DNA of 64,000 nt from JAAFIP01 sp043718065 (GTDB lineage: Bacteria > Pseudomonadota > Gammaproteobacteria > Burkholderiales > Burkholderiaceae_C). The stretch is taken from assembly GCA_043718065.1 (NCBI GenBank), contig JAYSWJ010000086.1, positions 10,069 through 74,068 of the forward strand, written 5' to 3'. The stretch's first letter is position 1, and the number at the start of each line of letters is the position of its first letter. Under the pieces are notes generated by a model that was not told the DNA's origin, made no database searches, and worked only from the letters and a program-made list of their open reading frames with translations. Both the position numbers and the translations under genes were made by a program. This document shows positions 1-8,803 of the stretch, piece by piece.

Positions 1-756
1 TTTGACATGCTGGCTACGTTTGGCCAAGATTACATGCCTGCCACCACTGACAAACTGCAGCACTACAAAGGTGAGCGTCCTATATTTGACCTGTACCACA
101 TCGACGAAGATGTGGCCAAGGCACTGGGCCGCCGTGTAGATTTGAAATCTGGCGGCTATCTCATCATTGACCAAACCGAGGCGCTGACCACGGTAGACGT
201 GAACACCGGCGGGTTTGTGGGTGCGCGCAATTTTGACGACACCATTTTTAAAACTAATCTTGAAGCTACGCAAGCCATAGCGCGCCAGCTGCGCCTGCGC
301 AATTTGGGCGGTGTGGTGATTGTCGACTTTATCGACATGACACTAGAAGACCATCGTGGCCAAGTGCTGACAGAGTTTCGCAAGCAATTGGCTCGCGACA
401 GAGTTAAAACCTCGGCAGGCGAATTCTCGCAGCTAGGTTTGGTGGAGATGACACGCAAACGCACCCGCGAGTCGCTGGCGCACATGCTGTGCGAGCCGTG
501 CCCCGTATGCCAAGGTAAAGGCACTGTCAAGACACCGCGCAGCGTGGCGTACGACATACTGCGCGAGATTTTGCGCGAGGCCCGCCAGTTCAACCCTAAA
601 GAGTTTCGCGTTGTGGCTGCACCGCAAGTGGTAGAGCTATTTTTAGACGAAGAAAGCCAGCACTTGGCAGGTCTGTCAGACTTCATCGGCAAGCCTATTT
701 CACTGCAAACTGAAGGCAGCATGAGCCAAGAGCAGTACGATATTGTGCTGATGTGA
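1..756 (+). CDS. rng: Ribonuclease G, C-terminal part (cut by window edge)
   Basis: The frame is open to the left edge, so this is the C-terminal half (about 250 residues) of an RNase E/G family endoribonuclease, which matures 16S rRNA and decays mRNA in the cytoplasm. The DNase I-like catalytic core is visible in TTVDVNTGGF and VVIVDFIDM, whose aspartates correspond to the magnesium ligands of RNase E. The cysteine cluster CEPCPVCQGKG matches the Zn-link that joins subunits. The protein ends soon after the small domain and lacks the long disordered tail of RNase E, which favours RNase G. Start codon and S1 domain lie outside the window. Confidence 0.93.
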   Translation, partial: FDMLATFGQDYMPATTDKLQHYKGERPIFDLYHIDEDVAKALGRRVDLKSGGYLIIDQTEALTTVDVNTGGFVGARNFDDTIFKTNLEATQAIARQLRLRNLGGVVIVDFIDMTLEDHRGQVLTEFRKQLARDRVKTSAGEFSQLGLVEMTRKRTRESLAHMLCEPCPVCQGKGTVKTPRSVAYDILREILREARQFNPKEFRVVAAPQVVELFLDEESQHLAGLSDFIGKPISLQTEGSMSQEQYDIVLM

Positions 757-800
757 TGCGAACTGGTTGAGCTAGATGACAACCCAATCAACGCGATGAA

Positions 801-1532
801 ATGAGCAATAGCGCTATCCCCATTTTGATGTATCACCAGATTGACGCGCGGCCCGCGCGCGGCGAGGTGATGCGCGGGCTGGTAGTGTCGCCGCAGGCAT
901 TTGGGCGGCAAATGGGGCTGCTTAAAGCTTTGGGTTACCAAGGCTTGAGCATGGCGGCATTGATGCCCTATTTACGCGGCGAGAAAAGTGGCAAAGTTTT
1001 TGGCATTACCTTTGATGACGGCTATGTCAACAACCTAGACCACTCTATGCCTGTGCTGCAGCGCTATGGCTTTAGCGCCACATGCTACATGGTGAGCGCG
1101 CAGTTGGGTGGGTCTAACATATGGGACCACAACAAAGGTATTGCAGCTAAACCCTTAATGCATGCTACCCACGCCCGTGCTTGGGTAGCGGGTGGGCAAG
1201 AAGTGGGTGCGCATACGCGTAACCATATCGACCTGCGCACGTTGAACGCAACACAGGCCATGCAAGAAATTGCGGGCTGCAAAGCCGAGCTAGAAGACGC
1301 TTGCGGTGCTGCAGTGAACCAGTTTTGCTACCCCTACGGCTTCTACACAGCTACCCACGCGGCGCAAGTGCAAGAAGCAGGTTTTGCGGCTGCCACCACC
1401 ACCGCCCGCGCGCGCAGCCAATGCAGTGACAGCCTGTGGGAGCTGCCCCGCGTGCCTGTGATGGGATCAGTCTGGTTGCCACAGTTTTGGCGTAAAGTCG
1501 CCACGGGTTATGAAGACCAGCGACGTGGATAG
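801..1532 (+). CDS. Polysaccharide deacetylase (NodB-homology) family protein
   Basis: A 243-residue carbohydrate esterase 4 family protein. The NodB motif 1 (GITFDDGY) supplies the catalytic and metal-binding aspartates, and HTRNHIDL supplies the metal-binding H-x3-H of motif 2. No signal peptide is visible, so a cytoplasmic or membrane-associated role in building a surface polysaccharide is more likely than trimming of exported polymer. Its end overlaps the start of the downstream glycosyltransferase gene by 23 bp, so the two are probably co-translated and act on the same glycan. The exact substrate cannot be read from the sequence. Confidence 0.85.
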   Translation: MSNSAIPILMYHQIDARPARGEVMRGLVVSPQAFGRQMGLLKALGYQGLSMAALMPYLRGEKSGKVFGITFDDGYVNNLDHSMPVLQRYGFSATCYMVSAQLGGSNIWDHNKGIAAKPLMHATHARAWVAGGQEVGAHTRNHIDLRTLNATQAMQEIAGCKAELEDACGAAVNQFCYPYGFYTATHAAQVQEAGFAAATTTARARSQCSDSLWELPRVPVMGSVWLPQFWRKVATGYEDQRRG

Positions 1533-2697
1533 TTCTGCATCCATCAGCCCACGGCGTTTAAAAATTGCCGTGCTTAACCGCGTGTTTTCACCCACAGGCG
1601 GTGGCGCAGAGCGCTATTCGATGGCGTTGGTAGAGCAATTGTCCGCACGGCATGAGGTGCATGTGTTTGCCCAAGAGATTAACCACCAATGGCCGGGCGT
1701 GCATTACCACTGTATTGCTTGTTGGTTTAAAAAACCGCGTTGGTTGAACCAGGTGTGGTATGCCTACGCTACCTGGCGCGCAACGCGCAAAGGTTTTGAC
1801 ATTGTGCATTCGCATGAGAATGTGTGGCATGGCAATGTGCATACCATGCATGTCAAGACCGTGCAGCGCAGTTTGTTGGGTGATGCTGCAGGAAAGCTCA
1901 AAGGGTTTGCGCTGGTTCTGCGGCGTTTAAAGATTGCATTCAGCCCAAGATTGTTAACTTACTTAACCCTAGAGCGTGCGCGGCTGGCGGCACGTGCCGA
2001 CATGGCGGTGGTGGCTGCATCAACACCACTGCAAGCTGAGCTGGTAGCGCAATATCCACACTTGGTCACAGTCATCAGCACTGTCACGCCTGGCGTCAAT
2101 ATACCCAAAGTGCGCATGCCAATTGCAGATGCGCGCCGCGCGTTAGGCGTACCTGGTGACAGCCAATGCATTGCCTTTGTTGCCAACGACTATGCACGCA
2201 AAGGATTACCCACATTATTGGTTGCGCTGCAAAAATTACCCGGTGTACAGTTGTTGATCGCAGGGCATGCAGGCCAAATAGTGCAGTTCAAAGCTGTGGC
2301 GAAATCACTGGGCATACTACAGCGGGTACATTTTTTAGGACCTATGCAAGACGTGGCCCCAGTGTATTGCGCTGCTAACGTGCTGGCGCACCCCACGCTA
2401 GAGGATGCCTTTGCCATGGTAGTACTAGAAGCCATGGCGCATGGTGTGCCAGCGGTGGTCAGCCGCGCGCCGTACTGCGGTATTTCAGCACTTTTGGCCG
2501 ATGGGAAAAATGCTGTGTTGCTGGAGCAGCCGCAAGACGCAGCCATGCTATCCGCGGCCTTGCAGCACGTGTTGAATGACCATGCTGCTGCAGATAGCTT
2601 GGCGCAAGAAGGCCTAGCATTCGCACTGCTACATACTTGGGACTCTGCAGCACGTGCCTATGAAGCTGTGTATTATCGGCTTTGTACTAACAACTAG
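1510..2697 (+). CDS. Glycosyltransferase family 4 protein
   Basis: A 395-residue GT-B fold transferase. The N-terminal Rossmann half begins with the glycine-rich GGGAERYSMAL; the C-terminal half carries the E-x7-E donor-binding motif in EDAFAMVVLEAMAHG. It resembles lipopolysaccharide-core or exopolysaccharide transferases of the WaaG/RfaG type. The start ATG lies inside the preceding deacetylase gene, suggesting translational coupling. Its 3' end overlaps the convergent aldehyde dehydrogenase gene by 4 bp, leaving no room for a conventional terminator. Acceptor and donor are unknown. Confidence 0.85.
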   Translation: MKTSDVDSSASISPRRLKIAVLNRVFSPTGGGAERYSMALVEQLSARHEVHVFAQEINHQWPGVHYHCIACWFKKPRWLNQVWYAYATWRATRKGFDIVHSHENVWHGNVHTMHVKTVQRSLLGDAAGKLKGFALVLRRLKIAFSPRLLTYLTLERARLAARADMAVVAASTPLQAELVAQYPHLVTVISTVTPGVNIPKVRMPIADARRALGVPGDSQCIAFVANDYARKGLPTLLVALQKLPGVQLLIAGHAGQIVQFKAVAKSLGILQRVHFLGPMQDVAPVYCAANVLAHPTLEDAFAMVVLEAMAHGVPAVVSRAPYCGISALLADGKNAVLLEQPQDAAMLSAALQHVLNDHAAADSLAQEGLAFALLHTWDSAARAYEAVYYRLCTNN

Positions 2698-4127
2698 CCG
2701 TGTTTCAACGCCACCGTCTTGACGGTAGTAAACCCATACAGCGCCTCAAACCCTTTCTCGCGCCCGTAGCCTGACGATTTGACGCCTCCAAAGGGTAGCT
2801 CTACGCCGCCACCTGCGCCGTAATTGTTGATAAATACTTGGCCAGATTGCAAGCGTTTGGCCATGCGCATTTGGCGGCTGCCGTCGCGGGTCCACACGCC
2901 TGCTACTAGCCCGAACCGTGTGGCGTTGGCCAGCTGTATGGCGTGGTCTTCATCAGTAAACTTCATGGCGCATAGCACGGGGCCGAAGATTTCTTCTTGC
3001 GACAGGCGGTGGGTGATAGGCACGTCGCGCAGCAGAGTAGGTGCTTGGTAGAAGCCGCTCTCGGGTGCATCGTCTACCACGCTGCCTTGGGCTACCATGC
3101 CAATGCCTGCTACTTGGGCGTCGCTTAAAAAATCCCACACGCGCTGCTGCTGGCTTTGGCGAATTAGCGGGCCTACGTCTAGGTCCATTGCAGCGGGGCC
3201 GACGCGCAAGTTGTTAAACGCTTGACCTAAGCGCTCAAGCAAGTTTTCATAAATCAAGTCGTCCACTAGCAGGCGCGAGCCTGCGCTGCAAGTTTGCCCG
3301 GCATTTTGCACGATAGCGTTGACGATGGTGGGTATAGCGGCGTCTAGGTCCGCATCGGCAAAAACGATTTGTGGGCTTTTGCCGCCTAGCTCTAGCGTGA
3401 CAGGGCAATGGCGCTCGGCAGCCACTTGGGCAATGATGGTGCCCACGCTGGGGCTGCCGGTAAAGCTGATGTGGTCAATGCCGGCATGGCGCGCCAGCGC
3501 GTCGCCTACCTCGTGGCCGTAGCCGGTGACGATGTTGATAGCGCCCGCTGGAAAGCCTGCTTCGGTAGCCAGCTGCGCTACCTTCAGCACCGACAAACAT
3601 GCGTCCTCTGATGGTTTGACCACGCACACATTGCCTGCGGCTAGCGCGCCGCCCACGCTGCGGCCAAAAATTTGCATCGGGTAGTTCCACGCAATGATAT
3701 TGCCCACCACGCCGTACGGCTCGCGCCAGGTAAACACGCTGTAACCGTCTTGGTACGGAATGGTGTGGCCGTGCAGCTTGTCGCAAGCGCCAGCGTAGAA
3801 CTCAAAATAGCGGGCCAGCGCCACTGCATCGGCACGCGCTTGCTTGGTGGGTTTGCCGCAGTCGCGCTGCTCTATCAGCGCCAGTTCTTCGGCATGCTCA
3901 GTTATCTTGACTGACAGGCGCATCATCAGGCGGCCACGCTCTGTGGCGCTCAGCTTGCTCCACACCGTGTCGTAGCAGCGGCGGGCGGCGCGCACCGCTT
4001 TGTCAATGTCGTCGGCGTTGCCACGTGCAATCTCTTCAAACGGCTGGCCGTCTGATGGGTCTATCATCTGCAAAGTACGGCCAGATGACGATGGGATGGG
4101 GGTGTTGGCTATGTAGTGGGTTTGCAT
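2694..4127 (-). CDS. NAD(P)-dependent aldehyde dehydrogenase
   Basis: A 477-residue member of the aldehyde dehydrogenase superfamily. The general base is in LELGGKSP and the catalytic cysteine in AGQTCSAGSR, with the usual C-terminal oligomerisation segment. I chose the ATG at 4127 (MQTHYIANT) over the in-frame upstream start at 4190, because the extra 21 residues look non-coding. By sequence it is close to betaine-aldehyde and gamma-aminobutyraldehyde dehydrogenases. Its position, divergent from a uronate oxidation cluster, suggests that it oxidises a semialdehyde from that pathway (for example 2-oxoglutarate semialdehyde), but this is inferred from context only. Confidence 0.88.
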   Translation of the reverse strand: MQTHYIANTPIPSSSGRTLQMIDPSDGQPFEEIARGNADDIDKAVRAARRCYDTVWSKLSATERGRLMMRLSVKITEHAEELALIEQRDCGKPTKQARADAVALARYFEFYAGACDKLHGHTIPYQDGYSVFTWREPYGVVGNIIAWNYPMQIFGRSVGGALAAGNVCVVKPSEDACLSVLKVAQLATEAGFPAGAINIVTGYGHEVGDALARHAGIDHISFTGSPSVGTIIAQVAAERHCPVTLELGGKSPQIVFADADLDAAIPTIVNAIVQNAGQTCSAGSRLLVDDLIYENLLERLGQAFNNLRVGPAAMDLDVGPLIRQSQQQRVWDFLSDAQVAGIGMVAQGSVVDDAPESGFYQAPTLLRDVPITHRLSQEEIFGPVLCAMKFTDEDHAIQLANATRFGLVAGVWTRDGSRQMRMAKRLQSGQVFINNYGAGGGVELPFGGVKSSGYGREKGFEALYGFTTVKTVALKHG

Positions 4128-4200
4128 AGCTGTTGATTGTGCAATAAATACACTAGCTTGACTATTTAGGTATAAAGTGGCCTGTAACACAAGTAGATAA

Positions 4201-4232
4201 TGCTCAAGCAGCTATTTAAAAAATAGCATTAG
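4201..4232. repeat. Interspersed host repeat with hairpin
   Basis: The core TGCTCAAGCAGCTAT occupies 4201-4215 and is followed by a hairpin, GCTATTT-AAA-AAATAGC. Similar cores occur at 5739, 11950 (reverse), 14754, 25673 (reverse) and 55466. It resembles the short interspersed repeats common in Comamonadaceae. This copy sits between the aldehyde dehydrogenase start and the regulator remnant. Confidence 0.6.
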
Positions 4233-4241
4233 AATCTTGAA

Positions 4242-4343
4242 CTAGGCGATTTTTGTAACCAATGCCTCTTGCGCCTGGCGCATTCTTTCGCGGCTGTTAC
4301 CTAAGTGTATGCGCATGCGGCGCGCATAGCGGCCAAATGCCGG
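4242..4343 (-). pseudogene. Possible remnant of a GntR-family (FCD domain) regulator
   Basis: In the 375-bp gap between the divergent dehydrogenase genes, a 33-codon open stretch on the minus strand reads YARRMRIHLGNSRERM and then MRQAQEALV before a TAG. This resembles the last helices of the FCD ligand-binding domain of GntR regulators (AMRxHLxxSRERL-type). No intact upstream part is visible; a stop lies directly before it. Because GntR/FCD proteins commonly control uronate genes, I read it as the tail of a decayed local regulator. A chance match is possible, as the stretch is short. The rest of 4128-4501 shows no other gene. Confidence 0.35.
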
Positions 4344-4501
4344 CTAGCTAATTTGAGCGGCGGTTTGTTGCGCGGTTGAACGCTTTGGGCTTCACGGGTA
4401 TTTGCGAGTGGCGGCATGCTTGACGCGAGTATTTCTCTCGCTTAATAATCCAACTCAAGTTGTCTGACAACTAATGACTCTAAACTTTTCTAGTGTTCAC
4501 C

Positions 4502-5314
4502 ATGACAGCGCCACACACAGTTAAAACTTTTCATCGCCTCTTGTTGACAGGTGCTGCAGGCGGTTTGGGCCAAGTGTTGCGGCAAAGCTTGAAACCCTAC
4601 GCTGGGGTGATGAGGTTATCCGATATCCAGCCTTTAAGCGATAGTGATGCGGCAGAAGAATGTTGCCCGTGCAATCTGGCCGATAAAGCTGCAGTACACG
4701 CCTTGCTGGCAGGCGTAGACGCTGTAGTGCACATGGGCGGCGTGTCCGTGGAGCGGCCTTTTGAAGAAGTGTTAGACGCCAATATTAAAGGCGTTTTTAA
4801 TCTGTACGAGGCTGCGCGCGTGCACGATGTGCGCCGCATAGTGTTTGCCAGCTCAAACCACGTGATGGGGTTTCACCCACAAGGCGATATGTTGGATGCA
4901 AGCAGCGCCAAACGGCCCGATGGCTACTATGGCCTGTCCAAATCGTATGGCGAAGATTTGTCACGTTTTTATTTTGACCGTTACGGCATCGAGACAGTGT
5001 GCCTGCGCATCGGCTCATCGTTTGCCGAGCCGAAAGACCGCCGCATGCTGGTAACTTGGCTAAGCTACCGCGACCTCACCGAGCTGGTGCGCTGTGCGTT
5101 GTTTGCACCCAATGTGGGCCACACCGTGGTGTACGGCGTGTCGAACAACCGCGACAATTGGTGGGACAACAGCCAAGCGGCGCATCTGGGGTTTGTAGCG
5201 CAAGACAGCTCAGAGCCGTTTCGCGCCAAGCTGGAAAGTACGCCAGCACTGGACGCTGCAGACCCCGCCAAGATCTACCAAGGCGGCGGTTTTGTCAAAG
5301 CCGGGCCGTTCTAG
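4502..5314 (+). CDS. udh: Uronate dehydrogenase (NAD+)
   Basis: A 270-residue extended short-chain dehydrogenase. It has the Rossmann motif TGAAGGLG, the catalytic YGLSK (Y-x3-K) and the SSNH segment, and it matches the Agrobacterium-type Udh pattern throughout (GGVSVERPFEE, RMLVTWLS, NWWDNS, YQGGGF). Udh oxidises D-galacturonate or D-glucuronate at C1 to the aldarolactone in the cytoplasm. The ATG at 4502 is preferred to an in-frame GTG three codons upstream. The lactonase gene starts one base after its stop, indicating an operon in which its product is the next enzyme's substrate. Confidence 0.88.
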   Translation: MTAPHTVKTFHRLLLTGAAGGLGQVLRQSLKPYAGVMRLSDIQPLSDSDAAEECCPCNLADKAAVHALLAGVDAVVHMGGVSVERPFEEVLDANIKGVFNLYEAARVHDVRRIVFASSNHVMGFHPQGDMLDASSAKRPDGYYGLSKSYGEDLSRFYFDRYGIETVCLRIGSSFAEPKDRRMLVTWLSYRDLTELVRCALFAPNVGHTVVYGVSNNRDNWWDNSQAAHLGFVAQDSSEPFRAKLESTPALDAADPAKIYQGGGFVKAGPF

Positions 5315-5315
5315 C

Positions 5316-6239
5316 ATGACCGCTGCAGAGCTTATCGTTGATGCACGCAACAGCGTGGGCGAAAGCCCTGTGTGGCACCACGCAGATCGCGCGCTGTACT
5401 GGGTAGATATTCCACAAAAAAAAGTACATCAATGGTTGGCTAGCACTGGGCAGGTACGTACCTGGACAGCGCCCGAGATGGTGGGCTGTATTGCCATGCA
5501 CAGTGCGGGTGGTTGGATTGCGGGTATGGAAAGCGGCATTTTTCATGTGCATTTAAACGGCTGCGATGCGGCCAACAGCACGGGTGCGCTTGGCCATTGC
5601 ACAATGCAAACTACACGGCTAGTAGAGGCACCACACAGTACCAGCGGCATGCGCTTTAACGATGGCCGCTGCGACAGGCAAGGGCGCTTTGTGGCAGGTA
5701 CCATGATGGTTAATATGGCCGTTAACAAAGGTAATCCCTGCTTAAGCAGCTATGAAAATAATACTAACCTAAAGCAGCTTGTAGGCAACATGATCGTGCC
5801 TAATGGCTTAGCCTTCAGCCCCGATGGACGCACCATGTACCTAAGCGACTCGCACCCCAGCGTGCAAACCGTATGGGCGTTTGACTACGACACGGCTACC
5901 GGAACACCTACCAACCGCCGTGTGTTTGTGAACATGAGCCTGCTGCCCGGCCGCCCCGATGGCGCAGCGGTGGACGCTGATGGCTGCTACTGGATTTGCG
6001 GCAACGACGCAGGCCTGGTGCACCGCTTTACGCCGCAAGGCAAGCTAGACCAATCGCTGGCCGTGCCGGTTAAAAAACCCGCCATGTGCGCCTTTGGTGG
6101 CGACGACATGCGCACGCTGTTTGTCACGTCCATTCGTCCCGACGGTATTGATTTGGCAGACCAGCCACTGGCGGGTGGCGTGTTTGCGCTGCGCCCAGGT
6201 GTGCAAGGCTTGCCTGAGCCAACATTTGCTGCAACTTAA
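5316..6239 (+). CDS. SMP-30/gluconolactonase family aldarolactonase
   Basis: A 307-residue six-bladed beta-propeller lactonase. Family landmarks are ESPVWH near the N-terminus (metal-binding glutamate), MRFNDGRCD, PNGLAFSPDG and the SDS segment. The family includes UxuL-type enzymes that open the lactone made by Udh, which fits the position directly after udh. Start: the ATG one base after the udh stop. An oddity is that residues about 141-155 (NPCLSSYENNTN) are encoded by a copy of the interspersed repeat at 5739-5753, so the repeat appears to have entered the gene in frame. Confidence 0.85.
   Translation: MTAAELIVDARNSVGESPVWHHADRALYWVDIPQKKVHQWLASTGQVRTWTAPEMVGCIAMHSAGGWIAGMESGIFHVHLNGCDAANSTGALGHCTMQTTRLVEAPHSTSGMRFNDGRCDRQGRFVAGTMMVNMAVNKGNPCLSSYENNTNLKQLVGNMIVPNGLAFSPDGRTMYLSDSHPSVQTVWAFDYDTATGTPTNRRVFVNMSLLPGRPDGAAVDADGCYWICGNDAGLVHRFTPQGKLDQSLAVPVKKPAMCAFGGDDMRTLFVTSIRPDGIDLADQPLAGGVFALRPGVQGLPEPTFAAT
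5739..5753 (+). repeat. Interspersed repeat copy inside the lactonase gene
   Basis: The sequence TGCTTAAGCAGCTAT matches the core of the intergenic repeats at 4201, 14754 and 55466 with one change. It lies in frame within the lactonase coding sequence, in a stretch (LSSYENNTNLKQ) that looks like an insert between conserved propeller strands. Confidence 0.5.
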
Positions 6240-6259
6240 CTTTAAATTAAAGAAAAACT

Positions 6260-8020
6260 ATGACCAGAAAAAAACCTGAAGAATTGCGCAGCCACCGCTG
6301 GTACGGCGTACAAGACCTGCGCAGCTTTGGCCATCGCTCGCGCACTGCGCAAATGGGCTACCACCGCAGCGACTACGCAGGCAAGCCGGTAATTGCCATC
6401 ATCAACACCTGGAGCGACATCAACCCCTGCCACACGCACTTTAAGCAGCGGGTCGAAGAGATCAAACGTGGAATTTGGCAGGCGGGCGGGTTCCCGGTGG
6501 AGACGCCAGCGATCAGCCTAAGCGAGCCAATGCAAAAGCCCACCACGATGTTGTACCGCAACCTACTGGCGATGGAAACCGAAGAATTGTTAAGGTCATA
6601 CCCTGCCGACGGCTGTGTGTTGATGGGCGGCTGCGACAAGACCACGCCAGCCCTCATCATGGGTGCGATCAGCATGAACCTGCCCACCATCTTTATGCCC
6701 GCAGGCCCGATGCTAAGCGGTGACTACAAGGGCGGCGTAATCGGCAGCGGATCGGACACTTGGAAATACTGGGCCGAGCTGCGCGCGGGCAACATCACCC
6801 AGCAAGATTGGCAAGAGGTAGAAGACGGCATTGCCCGCAGCCCCGGCCATTGCATGACCATGGGCACGGCCAGCACGTTGACCAGCGCGGCCGAGGCAAT
6901 GGGCCTCACATTGCCCGGCGCAGCCAGCATCCCCGCGCCCGACTCGCGCCACGCGCAGATGGCCACGCTGACTGGCAAGCACATTGTCGACATGGTGTGG
7001 GACGACATCAAGCCGTCCGACATTTTGACCAAAGCATCTTTCGACAACGCTGTTACCACCGTGCTGGCGCTGGGCGGCAGCACCAACAGCATCGTGCACC
7101 TGGTGGCGATGGCGCGGCGTGCAGGCGTTGATTTGAATATCGACCAGTTTGATGCAATGGCGCGCAAAACGCCGGTGCTGGCTAACCTGCGTCCCAGCGG
7201 CAAGTTTTTGATGGAAGACTTTTACTACGCAGGCGGCTTGCGTGCGCTGCTGACGCAGCTAGGCGATGTGAAGACGGGCGGCTTGCTGGACGGTAGCGCC
7301 AAAACCATCATGGGTACTACGTTGGGTGACAACATTGCTGATGCCAAGGTGTACAACGACGACGTGATTCGCCCTATGAGCAACCCGCTAGTGCCCAAAG
7401 ATGGCTTGGCAGTGCTGTACGGCAACATTGCGCCCGGCGGCGCTGTTATCAAACCGTCAGCGATGGAGGCGAAGTTTTACAAACACACTGGCAAAGCTGT
7501 GGTGTTCAAAGACTACAACGACATGAACGCCCGCATTGATGCGCCGGAATTGGATGTAACGGCCGATAGCGTGATCGTGCTGCAAAGCGCAGGCCCGCAG
7601 GGCGCGCCCGGCATGCCTGAATGGGGGCAGTTGCCCATCCCGCAAAAATTGCTCAAACAAGGCGTGCGCGACATGCTGCGTATATCCGATGCCCGCATGA
7701 GTGGCACCAGCTACGGTGCCTGTGTGTTGCACGTTACCCCCGAGAGCCATGTGGGTGGCCCACTCGCCTTGGTGCAAGACGGCGACTTGATCACGTTAGA
7801 CATCGAAGCGCGCAGCATCAGCATGGCGGTAAGCGATGCTGAATTGACTAAACGCCGCAGCGCCTGGCTGCCGCCAATACCCAAGTTCAGTCGAGGCTAC
7901 GGCGCGCTGTACTTAAAGCACATCCAGCAAGCCGACAAGGGCTGCGATTTTGACTTTTTAGAAACCAATTACGCAGCAAACCAAAACACGCCTGCGGCAG
8001 GCGAACCGGAGATTCATTAA
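6260..8020 (+). CDS. IlvD/EDD family sugar-acid dehydratase (L-arabinonate dehydratase-like)
   Basis: A 586-residue Fe-S dehydratase of the IlvD/EDD family. The cluster-ligand cysteines are visible in NPCHTHF, GGCDKT and GHCMTMGTAS, and the C-terminal swivel domain is complete (SDARMSGTSYG, HVTPE). The length and the N-terminal LRSHRWYG suit the pentonate/hexonate dehydratase subgroup (L-arabinonate, D-galactonate or D-fuconate type) rather than dihydroxy-acid dehydratase. In this operon it should remove water from the aldarate or aldonate made by the upstream lactonase, giving a 2-keto-3-deoxy acid. Using an IlvD/EDD enzyme on an aldarate would be unusual, so the true substrate is open. Confidence 0.85.
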   Translation: MTRKKPEELRSHRWYGVQDLRSFGHRSRTAQMGYHRSDYAGKPVIAIINTWSDINPCHTHFKQRVEEIKRGIWQAGGFPVETPAISLSEPMQKPTTMLYRNLLAMETEELLRSYPADGCVLMGGCDKTTPALIMGAISMNLPTIFMPAGPMLSGDYKGGVIGSGSDTWKYWAELRAGNITQQDWQEVEDGIARSPGHCMTMGTASTLTSAAEAMGLTLPGAASIPAPDSRHAQMATLTGKHIVDMVWDDIKPSDILTKASFDNAVTTVLALGGSTNSIVHLVAMARRAGVDLNIDQFDAMARKTPVLANLRPSGKFLMEDFYYAGGLRALLTQLGDVKTGGLLDGSAKTIMGTTLGDNIADAKVYNDDVIRPMSNPLVPKDGLAVLYGNIAPGGAVIKPSAMEAKFYKHTGKAVVFKDYNDMNARIDAPELDVTADSVIVLQSAGPQGAPGMPEWGQLPIPQKLLKQGVRDMLRISDARMSGTSYGACVLHVTPESHVGGPLALVQDGDLITLDIEARSISMAVSDAELTKRRSAWLPPIPKFSRGYGALYLKHIQQADKGCDFDFLETNYAANQNTPAAGEPEIH

Positions 8021-8749
8021 ATGGCCCTATCACCAGACACTAAAAGCAAGTTCATGGGTGTGAGCGCCGCCACACTGTGTACGGCATTGTTCAAACGCGG
8101 CTTGCGCAACCAGTTTATCCAAGACGTGCGGCCTGTGAATACCGACCTCACAGACCAGCAGCCCAATATGGTGGGCGAGGCCTTCACGCTGCGCTACATT
8201 CCTGCGCGTGAAGATTTAAATCCCATCACCGTGTTTCAAGACCGCGCGCACCCCCAGCGCGTGGCCGTAGAGCAGTGCCCGCCCGGTGCGGTAATGGTGT
8301 TTGACAGCCGCAAAGACGCACGCGCCGCGTCGGCAGGGTCGATTCTGATCACGCGCCTGATGGTTCGTGGCTGTGCAGGTGCTGTCACCGATGGCGGCTT
8401 TAGAGATTCACCCGAGATTGCGGCCATGCCGTTTCCTTGCTACCACCAGCGCCCCAGCGCGCCAACCAATCTAACTTTGCACCAAGCGCTAGACATTAAC
8501 GTTCCCATCGGCTGCGGCGACGTAGCCGTATGGCCCGGCGATGTGATGGTGGGCGACAAAGAAGGGGTGATAGTCATCCCCGCGCATTTGGCAGACGAGA
8601 TTGCCGCAGAGGCTGTAGAGATGACAGCGTTTGAAGATTTTGTGCTGCACCAAGTGCAGGGCGGGCGCAGTATTGTGGGCTTGTATCCACCCACCGACCC
8701 GCAAGCCAAAGACGATTTTGCAGCTTGGCGTAGAGTGCACATGCGCTAA
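8021..8749 (+). CDS. RraA-fold / HMG aldolase-like protein (probable 2-keto-acid aldolase)
   Basis: A 242-residue member of the RraA/4-hydroxy-4-methyl-2-oxoglutarate aldolase family. The family signature TDGGFRDSPE is present, with GCGDVAVWPGD before it and a C-terminal glutamate-rich helix. The start ATG directly follows the dehydratase stop, so the genes are co-translated. Homologues are often labelled ribonuclease activity regulator RraA, but true RraA is about 160 residues and is not linked to sugar operons. The position after a dehydratase argues for a class II pyruvate aldolase that cleaves the 2-keto-3-deoxy acid. This role is inferred from context. Confidence 0.75.
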   Translation: MALSPDTKSKFMGVSAATLCTALFKRGLRNQFIQDVRPVNTDLTDQQPNMVGEAFTLRYIPAREDLNPITVFQDRAHPQRVAVEQCPPGAVMVFDSRKDARAASAGSILITRLMVRGCAGAVTDGGFRDSPEIAAMPFPCYHQRPSAPTNLTLHQALDINVPIGCGDVAVWPGDVMVGDKEGVIVIPAHLADEIAAEAVEMTAFEDFVLHQVQGGRSIVGLYPPTDPQAKDDFAAWRRVHMR

Positions 8750-8803
8750 CCATGCACGGGTTTATCGCGCTAACTACGAGTCGATTTTTATGACTCTAAC
8801 TGC

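Noticed and set aside
156..941. A 261-codon open frame on the minus strand over the RNase G gene
   Set aside because: It runs antisense to a clear conserved coding frame and its product is Ser/Arg-rich with no fold-like pattern, as expected of a shadow frame.
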